Below are positions 7,869 to 18,179 of a stretch of DNA of 64,000 bases, piece after piece. Positions within the stretch are counted from its first letter, which is position 1. Every line of letters begins with the position of its first letter. The DNA lies in NCBI GenBank assembly GCA_016192425.1, contig JACPUE010000021.1, forward strand, positions 1-64,000. The letters are read 5' to 3'. The position numbers were made by a program, and so were the translations under genes. The notes under the pieces are model-generated. The model ran no database searches and had not been told where the DNA came from. It saw nothing but the letters and a program-made list of their open reading frames with translations. The stretch is from Burkholderiales bacterium (GTDB lineage: Bacteria; Pseudomonadota; Gammaproteobacteria; Burkholderiales; Burkholderiaceae_C).

Positions 7869-9185
7869 ATGAGCAAAGAAAATAGAAACGGTAACCGCGC
7901 CGGTGCATGGGGTGTGGTCTTGGCCTTGTGGATCGCGGGCGCGGGTGCTGCCTATGCCCAGGACGAAGCCACCATCAAACGCCCCACGCAGTTGCGGGCC
8001 GCCCCGGGTGACGGCGCCGCCAGCGTTGCCGAACTGGCCGCCAATGCGACCGTCACGCGCACCCCCCAGCGGCAAGGCGCTTGGGTGCAGGTGCGTTCCG
8101 AATCGGGAGCCATGGGTTGGGTGCACATGTTCGATATCGGAACCCCGGCCCGTGACAACACTGCGGCGCAGGCCTTGCGCAACCTGGGGAACAAGGCAAG
8201 CAGCGGCTCCTCCATCAGCGTGGCCACGGCCACGGTAGGTATCCGAGGGCTCGGTGAAGGCGATGTGTCGCGCTCCGTGGTGGTTGGGTCCAAAGCCTCC
8301 CGGTCCGAGGGCCTGAACCAGGCAGACCGCTGGCGCGCGGGGACCGACAGCGCCAGGGCCTTTGCAAAGACCGCAGCCCTGCAAGCCCGCGCAGTCGAGG
8401 CCCTCCCCATCCCCGTGCTGCCCCCATCGGCCCCGGCCAGCGGCGCCGAGGCTTCTGCAGCTGTATCCCCACAGGCAGGCACTGGGGGCGACTTCGCCCT
8501 GGGCCGCCTGCTGCAATCGGTAGAGGGCGTGACCGAAGCGCAGGAAGCCGACCTGGGCCGCCAGATGGCGGCACTGCTGCTTCAGGGCAAGCCGCTGGAC
8601 CCCACGCCGGAGCTACAGCGCTACGTCAACCTGCTGGGGCGCTGGCTCAGCCTGCAGTCCAGCCGCCCGGACCTGCCCTGGACCTTTGTGGTGGTGGACG
8701 AGTCCGACTTCAACGCCTACAGCACCCCCGGCGGCCATGTGTTTGTCACCCGGGGCCTGGTGGACCGCTGCACCGACGAGGCCGAACTCGCAGGCATCCT
8801 GGCGCACGAGATCGCCCATGTGGCCCACAGGCACCACCTGCACGCCATGAGCACGGCCCTGCGCATGGGCACGCCCGCAGGCCTGCCGGCCCTGGTGCGG
8901 CAGGTGCACACCCAGGGCGTTGGCGCTGAGGCCGAGCATGCCGCCGACCGCGAGGCCATCGTGCTGGCCGCGCGGGCCGGGCTCGATCCCTACGGCCTGG
9001 TCTCTGCGCTGGTGCAGGTCAATACGCTGGGTGACAGCGACCTGCAGTTTGCCGACGCGCACCCCCAAAGCCGCCTGCGGCTGGACCACCTGGAACAGGC
9101 CATGGCCCGGCGCTTCGACCCGCTGGTCGGCACCAAGGCGCCAGTCACCGTGGATGCACGGCTGGAAATGGAGGGCATCAAGTGA
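7869..9185 (+). CDS. M48-family metalloprotease with N-terminal SH3-like domain
   Basis: The 438-residue exported protein has a signal peptide (cleavage near AYAQ, residue 31), then a bacterial SH3-like domain of about 65 residues ([13 protein letters not shown] to GWVHMFDIG). A low-complexity Ala/Pro-rich linker to about residue 205 precedes an M48 peptidase domain with [13 protein letters not shown] and [20 protein letters not shown]3-like domains often bind cell-wall or protein partners, which suggests envelope quality control. The acylphosphatase gene overlaps its stop (TGATG). The region between the two M48 genes (7626-7868) holds only their divergent promoters as far as I can see. Confidence 0.88.
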   Translation: MSKENRNGNRAGAWGVVLALWIAGAGAAYAQDEATIKRPTQLRAAPGDGAASVAELAANATVTRTPQRQGAWVQVRSESGAMGWVHMFDIGTPARDNTAAQALRNLGNKASSGSSISVATATVGIRGLGEGDVSRSVVVGSKASRSEGLNQADRWRAGTDSARAFAKTAALQARAVEALPIPVLPPSAPASGAEASAAVSPQAGTGGDFALGRLLQSVEGVTEAQEADLGRQMAALLLQGKPLDPTPELQRYVNLLGRWLSLQSSRPDLPWTFVVVDESDFNAYSTPGGHVFVTRGLVDRCTDEAELAGILAHEIAHVAHRHHLHAMSTALRMGTPAGLPALVRQVHTQGVGAEAEHAADREAIVLAARAGLDPYGLVSALVQVNTLGDSDLQFADAHPQSRLRLDHLEQAMARRFDPLVGTKAPVTVDARLEMEGIK

Positions 9186-9502
9186 TGGGCACATCCATCC
9201 CTGGGCCCAGCGCGGCCCCCACCGCCACCCGCCACCTGCACATCACCGGCCGCGTGCAAGGCGTGGGCTACCGCTACCACATGGCCCAGGAGGCCCGCCG
9301 CCTGGGCGTGGCAGGCTGGGTGCGCAACCGCAGTGGTGGCAGTGTCGAAGCACTGGTGCACGGCCCCGTGGCGGACGTGGAGGCGCTGATTACCTGGGCG
9401 CACCACGGCCCGCCCCTGGCGTGGGTGGCGGGCGTTGTGGTGTCTGAATCGCCAGAAGCGGCGCCTGTGGGCACGGGGTTTGAGCCACGGGAGACGGAGT
9501 AG
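9185..9502 (+). CDS. acyP: Acylphosphatase
   Basis: The 105-residue protein hydrolyses acyl phosphates. The signature [20 protein letters not shown] (about residues 21-40) contains the substrate-binding Arg, and [18 protein letters not shown] holds the catalytic Asn. The ATG at 9185 overlaps the stop of the protease gene as TGATG, so the two are likely co-translated; a GTG at 9182 is an alternative. The C terminus runs slightly past the family's usual end. The 132 bases that follow hold a GC-rich inverted repeat but no gene. Confidence 0.92.
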   Translation: MGTSIPGPSAAPTATRHLHITGRVQGVGYRYHMAQEARRLGVAGWVRNRSGGSVEALVHGPVADVEALITWAHHGPPLAWVAGVVVSESPEAAPVGTGFEPRETE

Positions 9503-9634
9503 GCGACGCATCCTGTGGGGATAATGGGCCCAGGCGCGTTTGCCCATGCGCCAGCATGGACACAGCCCCAGCGCCTGGCCGAGGCGCTGGTGTCCAATAA
9601 TCCCCAAACCTCATATCCAACAAGGACGTAAGCC

Positions 9635-10792
9635 ATGTTGCTTAGCCATATCCGCCTCAAGAACTGGCGCAATTTCCAGGCGATGGATGTGCCACTGCGG
9701 CCTGTTACCTATGTGTTGGGGCCGAATGCGTCGGGTAAATCGAATCTGTTGGACGCTCTGCGCTTCTTGCGCGATGTGAGCAAAAGGCAGGGCGGTGGTT
9801 TGCAAGCCGCCATTGCGGATCGCGACGGCATTTCCAAAGTGCGATGTCTGCATGCACGGCGTGATCCCGAGGTGGAGATTGACATTGAATTGAATCGCGA
9901 TTTGGACCAAGCGACGCCCTCATGGCGCTATGTGCTGGCCTTTCGGCCCGAGGGCAAAGGCGCGCAGCGCTTGCTGGTATCGCGTGAGCAGGTGTGGAAA
10001 GAGGGCAAACTGATCTTGAGCAGGCCGGATGACAAAGACAAAAAGGACACTCTGCTGCTGACCCAGACCCATCTGGAGCAGATACAAACCAACCAGAGCT
10101 TTCGCGAACTGGCGGAATTTCTCAGCGACATCACCTACCTGCATTTGGTGCCGCAACTGTTGCGGTTCGGGGAAAAGATTGGCGGTAACCGTTTGACGGA
10201 TGACCCGTTCGGCCAGGGTTTTCTGGAGCGGATTGCGCAAGCCTCTGAAAAGATCCGCAACGCAAGACTGAAAAAGATCGGCGCAGCCCTGACGTTGGCG
10301 GTGCCTCAGTTTGCTGAACTGCGCTTTGAGAAGGACGGAATGGGCCACCCGCACTTGCAGGCACGCTACCAGCATCACCGTCCCAATGCAGGTTGGCAGT
10401 CGGAGGAGCATTTTTCTGACGGCACGCTGCGCCTGTTCGGACTGCTTTGGATGTTGCTAGAAGGGGGCAATTCCATGCTTTTGCTGGAGGAACCGGAAAT
10501 CTCGCTCAACGATGCCATCGTGGCGCAGATACCGCTCATCATCGAGCGCTTGCAGCGGGGGCAAAAGAACAAGCGCCAGGTTTTGTTGACCACGCACAGT
10601 GAGGCGCTCTTGAGCAACCCTGGCATTGATGAACGCGGTGTGGTGTTGCTTCAATCTGGCAAGCAGGGCACCACGAGTCGGGTGGTGGATGCCGAGGAAC
10701 GGCAGGCGTTACAGGCGGGTTTGAGCGTTGCGGAGGTGATCTTGCCAAAGACCCGGCCTAGCACTGTTTCGCAATTGGGACTTTGGCAATGA
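9635..10792 (+). CDS. AAA/ABC-type ATPase, OLD/AAA15-like
   Basis: The 385-residue ATPase has Walker A GPNASGKS at residues 29-36. An ABC-type signature SDGTLRLFGLLWMLLEGG is followed at once by Walker B MLLLEEPEISL and an H-loop LLTTHSEALL, the order seen in OLD/AAA15/AAA21 ATPases of abortive-infection systems. It starts after AAGGAC and overlaps the next gene by ATGA. Base composition and codon use look less GC-biased than neighbouring genes, suggesting acquisition. With the TOPRIM-like partner it resembles the two-gene ATPase plus nuclease layout of systems such as PARIS or RloA-RloB. I cannot assign it to a named system. Confidence 0.82.
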   Translation: MLLSHIRLKNWRNFQAMDVPLRPVTYVLGPNASGKSNLLDALRFLRDVSKRQGGGLQAAIADRDGISKVRCLHARRDPEVEIDIELNRDLDQATPSWRYVLAFRPEGKGAQRLLVSREQVWKEGKLILSRPDDKDKKDTLLLTQTHLEQIQTNQSFRELAEFLSDITYLHLVPQLLRFGEKIGGNRLTDDPFGQGFLERIAQASEKIRNARLKKIGAALTLAVPQFAELRFEKDGMGHPHLQARYQHHRPNAGWQSEEHFSDGTLRLFGLLWMLLEGGNSMLLLEEPEISLNDAIVAQIPLIIERLQRGQKNKRQVLLTTHSEALLSNPGIDERGVVLLQSGKQGTTSRVVDAEERQALQAGLSVAEVILPKTRPSTVSQLGLWQ

Positions 10793-11397
10793 CGCCGATT
10801 GCCATTGCCACAGAAGATGAGTTGAGCGAGGCGGTCGCCATACGGCTAATTGCCGAATTGCAAGAGCCGCACTATGTCACTCACAAATTGCGCAAAGGGG
10901 GCTTTGGGTACTTGCGATCCAAAATGGATAACTGGTGTCAGATGGCGCAGCATCAGGTGATGCTGGTCTTGACAGATTTGGACCAGGCGAAGTGTGCCGG
11001 GGAATTGCGTGAGCAGTGGTTGTCCACTCGCTCGGAGCCTGCTCGATTACTGCTGCGTGTGGCTGTGCGTGAGGTGGAGTCCTGGGTGCTGGCCGATCAT
11101 GCGGCGATGCGTGTGCTGATTGGCCCCAAGGGCACCTTGCCTCCTCACCCGGATGAATTGCCAGACCCCAAGCAAGCGCTGCTGCGGCTTGCGAACTGCG
11201 CACCCAGAGGGGTGCGAGATGATTTGCTTCGAGTGGCGGATGGTCGGCTGGCGCAAGGACTGGGATACAACGCCTGTCTTGTGCACTGGGTCGGTTCGGT
11301 GTGGAACCCGGGGCAGGCCGCCGAACGTTCACCAAGCCTGCAGCGCGCACGCAAGCGCTTGAGAGAAGCGGTTCGTACTTTCGGAAATGATGTGTAG
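10789..11397 (+). CDS. TOPRIM-like (DUF4276-type) protein, partner of the ATPase
   Basis: The 202-residue protein has a pattern fitting a TOPRIM-like fold of the DUF4276 kind. There is an acidic cluster after the first strand (ATEDELSE, residues 7-14), a DxD motif (VLTDLDQ, D63 and D65) and the family-like segment VREVESWVLAD (E95, E97, D103). In OLD nucleases such residues bind metal for DNA cleavage, so this is probably the effector of the pair. ATG at 10789 overlaps the ATPase stop (ATGA); an in-frame ATG six bases upstream is possible. It is followed by a run of 11 C residues (11423-11433) and converges with gyrB. Nuclease activity is inferred only from motif spacing. Confidence 0.7.
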   Translation: MTPIAIATEDELSEAVAIRLIAELQEPHYVTHKLRKGGFGYLRSKMDNWCQMAQHQVMLVLTDLDQAKCAGELREQWLSTRSEPARLLLRVAVREVESWVLADHAAMRVLIGPKGTLPPHPDELPDPKQALLRLANCAPRGVRDDLLRVADGRLAQGLGYNACLVHWVGSVWNPGQAAERSPSLQRARKRLREAVRTFGNDV

Positions 11398-11480
11398 GGG
11401 GCGCGGCATCTGCCCAAAGCCTCCCCCCCCCCCAAGCAGTCAGCACCGAAGTGCATTACCGAAGGGGGCCATGTTGGGGC

Positions 11481-14120
<2,640 letters not shown>

Positions 14121-14131
14121 TTATATGCAAA

Positions 14132-14185
14132 ATTTGCTCTGGCGCACGTCAGTAAAGCGCAAGCAGCTATAAAAATAATAGCAAA
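14132..14185 (+). repeat. AT-rich dispersed element, gyrB-dnaN spacer
   Basis: The gap between gyrB and dnaN carries aatttgctctggcgc, a short spacer, then aaagcgcaagcagctat and ataatagc, where gctat and atagc form an inverted repeat. Related sequences occur at 20636, 30156, 47546, 61991 and 63346. The core can be written agctatnaaatnatagc. Confidence 0.6.
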
Positions 14186-14203
14186 CTGGAGGATGCCTGC
14201 ACA

Positions 14204-15310
14204 TCAGATACGCATGGGCATCACCACGTACTTGAAGTGCTGGCTGTCGGGCAGGGTGATGAGGGCGGAGCTGTTGCCGTCGGCCAGTGCGATCTGCACC
14301 ATGTCCTGCTCCATGCTGGCCAGGGCGTCGATGAGGTAGCTCACGTTGAAACCGATCTCGATCGCGTCGCCGCCGTAGTCGATGTCCAGCTCGTCCACCG
14401 CCTCTTCCTGTTCGGCGTTGCTGCTGGCCACGCGCAGCAGGCCCGGCTCCAGGTTCAGGCGCACGCCCTTGAACTTGTCGCTGGTCATGATGGCGGTGCG
14501 CTGCAGGCTGGCCAGCAGTGGTGCGCGGCCCAGGGTCACGCTGTTGTGGTGGCTGCGCGGGATCACGCGGTTGTAGTCGGGAAACTTGCCTTCGACCAGC
14601 TTGGTCACGAATTCAAGCGCGCCAAAGCTGAACTTGGCCTGGTTGTTGGCAAAGCGCATTTCCAGCGCGCCGTCGGCGTCGCTGAGCAGGCGCTGCAGTT
14701 CCAGCACGGTCTTGCGCGGCAGGATGACCTCCTGCTTGGGCACTTCCACGTCGAGGTCGGCGCTGGCAAAGGCCAGGCGGTGGCCGTCGGTGGCCACGAG
14801 CGAGAGCGTCTTGCCCTCGGCCACGAACAGGATGCCGTTGAGGTAGTAGCGGATGTCCTGCACCGCCATGGCGAAGGCCACTTGGCCCAGCAGGTGCTTG
14901 AGCGTCTTTTGCGGCACGCTGAAGGCGGGGCCGAAGTTGGCGGCCTCCTGCACCAGCGGGAAGTCGGCGGCGGGCAGGGTCTGCAGCGTGAAGCGGCTCT
15001 TGCCGCCCTTGAGGAGGAGCTTGTCCTGGCTCGACTCCAGGCTCACCGTCTGGTCGCCGGGCATGGTGCGCAGCACCTCGATGACCTTGCGCGCATTCAC
15101 CGTGGTGGTGAAGTCACCCGTATCGCCGCCCAGCTCGGCCGTGGTGCGGATCTGCACTTCCAGGTCGCTGGTAGTGAACTGCAGCGCATTGCCGGTCTTG
15201 CGGATCAGCACGTTGGCCAGGATGGGCAGCGTGTGGCGGCGCTCGACGATGCCGGCGACCGATTGCAGAACCGCGAGAACCTTGTCTTGTGTTGCCTTCA
15301 GGACGATCAT
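14204..15310 (-). CDS. dnaN: DNA polymerase III beta subunit (sliding clamp)
   Basis: The 368-residue clamp begins MIVLKATQDKVLAVLQSVAGIVERRHTLPIL and ends VVMPMRI, the standard beta-clamp ends. Three clamp folds fit the length. It tethers polymerase III to DNA and recruits other replication proteins. It lies between dnaA and gyrB in the usual order. Unlike compact dnaA-dnaN operons, 186 bases separate it from dnaA, and a perfect 58-bp palindrome sits in that gap 17 bases upstream of its start codon, so a separate promoter or an RNA structure may affect its expression. Confidence 0.98.
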   Translation of the reverse strand: MIVLKATQDKVLAVLQSVAGIVERRHTLPILANVLIRKTGNALQFTTSDLEVQIRTTAELGGDTGDFTTTVNARKVIEVLRTMPGDQTVSLESSQDKLLLKGGKSRFTLQTLPAADFPLVQEAANFGPAFSVPQKTLKHLLGQVAFAMAVQDIRYYLNGILFVAEGKTLSLVATDGHRLAFASADLDVEVPKQEVILPRKTVLELQRLLSDADGALEMRFANNQAKFSFGALEFVTKLVEGKFPDYNRVIPRSHHNSVTLGRAPLLASLQRTAIMTSDKFKGVRLNLEPGLLRVASSNAEQEEAVDELDIDYGGDAIEIGFNVSYLIDALASMEQDMVQIALADGNSSALITLPDSQHFKYVVMPMRI

Positions 15311-15327
15311 GTCAACCTCTGGTGGTT

Positions 15328-15385
15328 AGAACCTGTTTACGATCTCTTCATGGGGTACCCCATGAAGAGATCGTAAACAGGTTCT
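15328..15385. repeat. Perfect 58-bp palindrome between dnaN and dnaA
   Basis: Two 29-base arms meet without a loop at ggggtacccc. The left arm starts agaacctgtttacgatctc and the right arm is its exact reverse complement. It could form a cruciform, or a long hairpin in the dnaA-dnaN transcript. No coding sequence or target-site duplication is evident. I have a memory of similar agaacctgttnacgatctc palindromes in other Comamonadaceae, which would make it a dispersed element. Confidence 0.95.
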
Positions 15386-15496
15386 TAGGGACTTGGTGCG
15401 TGGGCCAGCGGCAGGGTCTTGCCATCCGCCCGAAACACCATCTGCCATTTTGCCCTGTGCCGGGCCGCGTTTTTCTGCTGCGCTGTGCCACATGGC

Positions 15497-16918
15497 TCAG
15501 CCCTTGAGGGTCTGCTCCAGCACGTGCAGCTGCTGGTTCAGTTCCGTGAGCTGCTGGCGCTCCCCCGCAATCTTGCGCACCGCGTGCAGCACCGTGGTGT
15601 GGTCGCGCCCGCCGAACAGCTCGCCGATCTCGGGCAGGCTCTTTTGCGTCAGCTCCTTGGCCAGGTACATGGCAATCTGGCGCGGCCGGGCAATGCTGGC
15701 CGGGCGCTTCTTGCTGTACATGTCGGCGACCTTGATCTTGTAATAGTCGGCCACCGTCTTCTGGATGTTCTCCACGCTGATCTGCCGGTTCTGGATGGAC
15801 AGCAGGTCGCGCAGCGCCTCGCGCGCGAGCTGGATGGAGATGTCCTTCTGGTTGAAGCGGCTGTAGGCCAGGATCTTGCGCAGCGCGCCTTCCAGTTCGC
15901 GCACGTTGGAGCGCACGTTCTTGGCCACGAAGAAAGCCACTTCCTCGGGCATTTCGGCACCTTCCGCGCGCGCCTTGTTGATCAGGATGGCCACGCGCAT
16001 TTCCAACTCGGGCGGCTCGATGGCCACCGTCAGGCCCGAATCGAAGCGCGAGACCAGGCGTTCGTGGATGGCCGTCAGCCCCTTGGGGTAGGTGTCCGAG
16101 GTCATCACGATGTGGCTCTTCTTGGCCAGCAGCGCTTCGAAGGCGTTGAAGAATTCTTCCTGCGTGCGGTCCTTGTTGGCAAAGAACTGCACGTCGTCGA
16201 TCAACAGCAGGTCCAGCGAGTGGTAGCGCTGCTTGAACTCGTCAAAAGTCTTGCGCTGGTAGGCCTTAACCACATCCGAAACAAATTGTTCTGCGTGGAT
16301 GTAGAGAACTTTGGCGTCCGGCCGGTCCTGCAGCAGCTTGTTGCCCACAGCGTGCACCAAGTGGGTCTTGCCCAGGCCCACGCCGCCGTAGATGAACAGC
16401 GGGTTGTACAAATGCCCCGGCATGCTGGCCACATGCATGGCCGCAGCGCGCGCCATGCGGTTGGCCGTGCCTTCCACCAGCGTGTCAAAGGTCAGCGCGG
16501 AATTGAGCCGGCTGCGCAGCGGCTCGGTGGCGCTGTCTTCGGCGGGAGGGGCATCGGCCGAGGCGGGTGCACTGATAGATGCCGTTGGTGCAGCCTGCGG
16601 AGCGTGAGTCCTGGCAACGGCTTGCCGTTGAGCGAGCGCTAACTCCAGCGCCACCGGCTGGCCGTAGATGGCCTCCAGGGCCGCGGCAATGCGGCCTGCG
16701 TACTGGGCGCGGATCCAGTCCAGGGTGAAACGGTTGGGCACCAGCAGGGTGACGCGCGAGAAGTCCTCGGCCACTTGGGCGGACAGCGGCCGGATCCAGG
16801 TGTTGAACTGCTGGGTGGGGAGCTCCTGGGAGAGCTGTTCGGTGCAGGCCTGCCACAGGGCCTGCCCGGCTTCGTGCGACGCGGGCTCGGAAGTCGGACG
16901 CAGGGGTTCCTCGATCAT
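15497..16918 (-). CDS. dnaA: Chromosomal replication initiator DnaA
   Basis: The 473-residue initiator has the helicase-interacting N domain ([20 protein letters not shown]), an Ala/Pro-rich linker, then the AAA+ domain with Walker A GGVGLGKT and Walker [11 protein letters not shown]. The C-terminal DNA-binding domain has the DnaA signature [15 protein letters not shown]. It binds DnaA boxes to open oriC and starts replication. The TTATCCACA box and near-match upstream (16934-16992) fit an origin in the dnaA-rpmH spacer and autoregulation. Start and length are typical. Confidence 0.98.
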   Translation of the reverse strand: MIEEPLRPTSEPASHEAGQALWQACTEQLSQELPTQQFNTWIRPLSAQVAEDFSRVTLLVPNRFTLDWIRAQYAGRIAAALEAIYGQPVALELALAQRQAVARTHAPQAAPTASISAPASADAPPAEDSATEPLRSRLNSALTFDTLVEGTANRMARAAAMHVASMPGHLYNPLFIYGGVGLGKTHLVHAVGNKLLQDRPDAKVLYIHAEQFVSDVVKAYQRKTFDEFKQRYHSLDLLLIDDVQFFANKDRTQEEFFNAFEALLAKKSHIVMTSDTYPKGLTAIHERLVSRFDSGLTVAIEPPELEMRVAILINKARAEGAEMPEEVAFFVAKNVRSNVRELEGALRKILAYSRFNQKDISIQLAREALRDLLSIQNRQISVENIQKTVADYYKIKVADMYSKKRPASIARPRQIAMYLAKELTQKSLPEIGELFGGRDHTTVLHAVRKIAGERQQLTELNQQLHVLEQTLKG

Positions 16919-16929
16919 TGCAGGAATTC

Positions 16930-17040
16930 TTGTTGTGGATAGGAGGAACGTTGGAGGGCTGCGGATTGTAGCTTGTCAAAAAGTTATCCACAAATCGGTA
17001 TCGACCCTGTGGCGCTGCTGGAGCAAAGGGTTCTAAGGGT
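16930..17040. other. Candidate oriC / DnaA-box region upstream of dnaA
   Basis: The 318-base gap between dnaA and rpmH holds a perfect DnaA box TTATCCACA at 16984-16992 and a one-mismatch box on the other strand (tgtggatag, 16934-16942). They flank a comparatively AT-rich stretch with gcttgtcaaaaagttatcc. Divergent dnaA and rpmH transcription around this gap is the usual place for the origin. Only two boxes are visible, fewer than most origins carry, so part of the origin may lie elsewhere or use weaker boxes. Confidence 0.55.
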
Positions 17041-17056
17041 TTTACAATGCTGCCCA

Positions 17057-17085
17057 TTGCCTCATGGTGCCAAGCCTGCGATAAT
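17057..17085 (+). promoter_or_regulatory. Sigma-70 promoter of rpmH-rnpA-yidD-yidC
   Basis: A -35 like TTGCCT (17057-17062) and a -10 like GATAAT (17080-17085) are separated by 17 bases, with a TGC extension before the -10. It lies 150 bases upstream of rpmH in a gap that contains no other gene. Confidence 0.6.
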
Positions 17086-17236
17086 CGCGGGTTTTTCCTG
17101 AGCCCATTTCAGGCAAAGCACTCCTGCGCGGCAGATCTTTGCAGCCCTGGTGCAGCCCCGGCGCTTTCAACGGCGCCAACGGATTGCCAGAGGCCACAAG
17201 GCCAAGCGCGCAGACCCGAACCCCAGAGGAAATCCC

Positions 17237-17371
17237 ATGAAACGCACTTACCAGCCCTCCAAGACGCGCCGCGCCCGCACCCACGGTTTTCTGGTGCGCA
17301 TGAAGACCCGCGGCGGCCGTGCCGTGATCAACGCACGCCGCGCCAAGGGCCGCAAGCGCCTGGCCGTCTGA
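17237..17371 (+). CDS. rpmH: 50S ribosomal protein L34
   Basis: The 44-residue basic protein [18 protein letters not shown] ... [10 protein letters not shown] is full-length L34 of the large ribosomal subunit. The start follows AGAGGA by seven bases; the frame is open further upstream but similarity starts here. It heads the conserved rpmH-rnpA-yidD-yidC-mnmE block. The 65 bases to rnpA contain no gene. Confidence 0.98.
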   Translation: MKRTYQPSKTRRARTHGFLVRMKTRGGRAVINARRAKGRKRLAV

Positions 17372-17436
17372 GGCCGGCCATCCGGGCCTGTCCGCACCCT
17401 GGTTTGCGTTGGCAACCACCGCAGGGGGCGACCTCC

Positions 17437-17889
17437 ATGCAGCGGCTCAAGACCCGTCCGCAGTTCCAGGCCACACTGGCTGGCGAGACGGTGGCCCGTA
17501 CCGCCCACTTTGCGCTGCACCGCCTGGTGCTGCCAGCGCAGGATCTTGTGCGCCTGCCTGACGGCACGGCGCCCCCCCATCCCCGCCCCCTGTTTGGGGT
17601 GCAGGATGTGTGGCTCGGTGCCATGGTGCCCAAGCGCTGGGCGCGCCGCGCCGTCACACGCAATGCCATCAAGCGCCAGATTTTTGCCGTTGCTGCCTTG
17701 AGTGCCACGCGCCTGCCCCCGGCAGCGCATGTGGTGCGGCTGCGTTCAGCGTTTGACCGCAAGCAGTTCGTCAGTGCCCGTTCCGAGGCGCTGTGCCAGG
17801 CTGTGCGTGCCGAATTGCTGCAACTCTTCGAGCGCTCCTGCCGCAGCACTGCGCCTGCCGCAGCCACGCAAGGGTCGGCCACACCATGA
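17437..17889 (+). CDS. rnpA: Ribonuclease P protein component
   Basis: The 150-residue protein subunit of RNase P, which matures tRNA 5' ends together with the M1 RNA. The signature KRWARRAVTRNAIKRQIF (about residues 68-85) is the RNR motif that binds RNA. The N terminus MQRLKTRPQFQATLAG fits the family; the frame is open upstream without similarity. It is longer than typical (about 120 residues) because of a segment near residues 33-55 and an Ala-rich tail. Its stop overlaps the yidD start (ATGA). Confidence 0.93.
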   Translation: MQRLKTRPQFQATLAGETVARTAHFALHRLVLPAQDLVRLPDGTAPPHPRPLFGVQDVWLGAMVPKRWARRAVTRNAIKRQIFAVAALSATRLPPAAHVVRLRSAFDRKQFVSARSEALCQAVRAELLQLFERSCRSTAPAAATQGSATP

Positions 17890-18179
17890 TGCAGCGCCTG
17901 CTAATCCTGCTGGTCAAGGCCTACCGCCTGTTGCTGAGCCCCTGGCTGGGCTCGGCCTGCCGTTTTGAGCCCACCTGCTCGGTGTATGCGCTGCAGGCGC
18001 TGCAGCAGCATGGCGCGGCGCGGGGCGCCTGGCTGACCGTGTGCCGCCTGGGGCGTTGCCATCCCTGGTGTGCCGGCGGGCATGACCCGGTGCCGCAGGA
18101 GGCGCCGCGTGCTGCGCGACTGTTTTCCCGGCTGATGCCGCCCACTTCTACCTCTTCCTCACCAAAGAAGTCTCCATGA
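17886..18179 (+). CDS. yidD: Membrane protein insertion efficiency factor YidD
   Basis: The 97-residue protein begins MMQRLLILLVKAYRLLLSPWLGSACRFEPTCS. It has the family's conserved cysteine-containing pattern and the segment GRCHPWCAGGHDPVP. It is an amphipathic inner-membrane-associated protein that assists YidC. The start codon overlaps the rnpA stop and its stop overlaps the yidC start (ATGA at both ends), so the three are translationally coupled. A second ATG three bases on is equally possible as start. Confidence 0.93.
   Translation: MMQRLLILLVKAYRLLLSPWLGSACRFEPTCSVYALQALQQHGAARGAWLTVCRLGRCHPWCAGGHDPVPQEAPRAARLFSRLMPPTSTSSSPKKSP

Noticed and set aside
11423-11433. Run of 11 C residues after the TOPRIM-like gene
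   Set aside because: It lies outside any reading frame or promoter that it could switch; noted only as a possible sequencing-length uncertainty.
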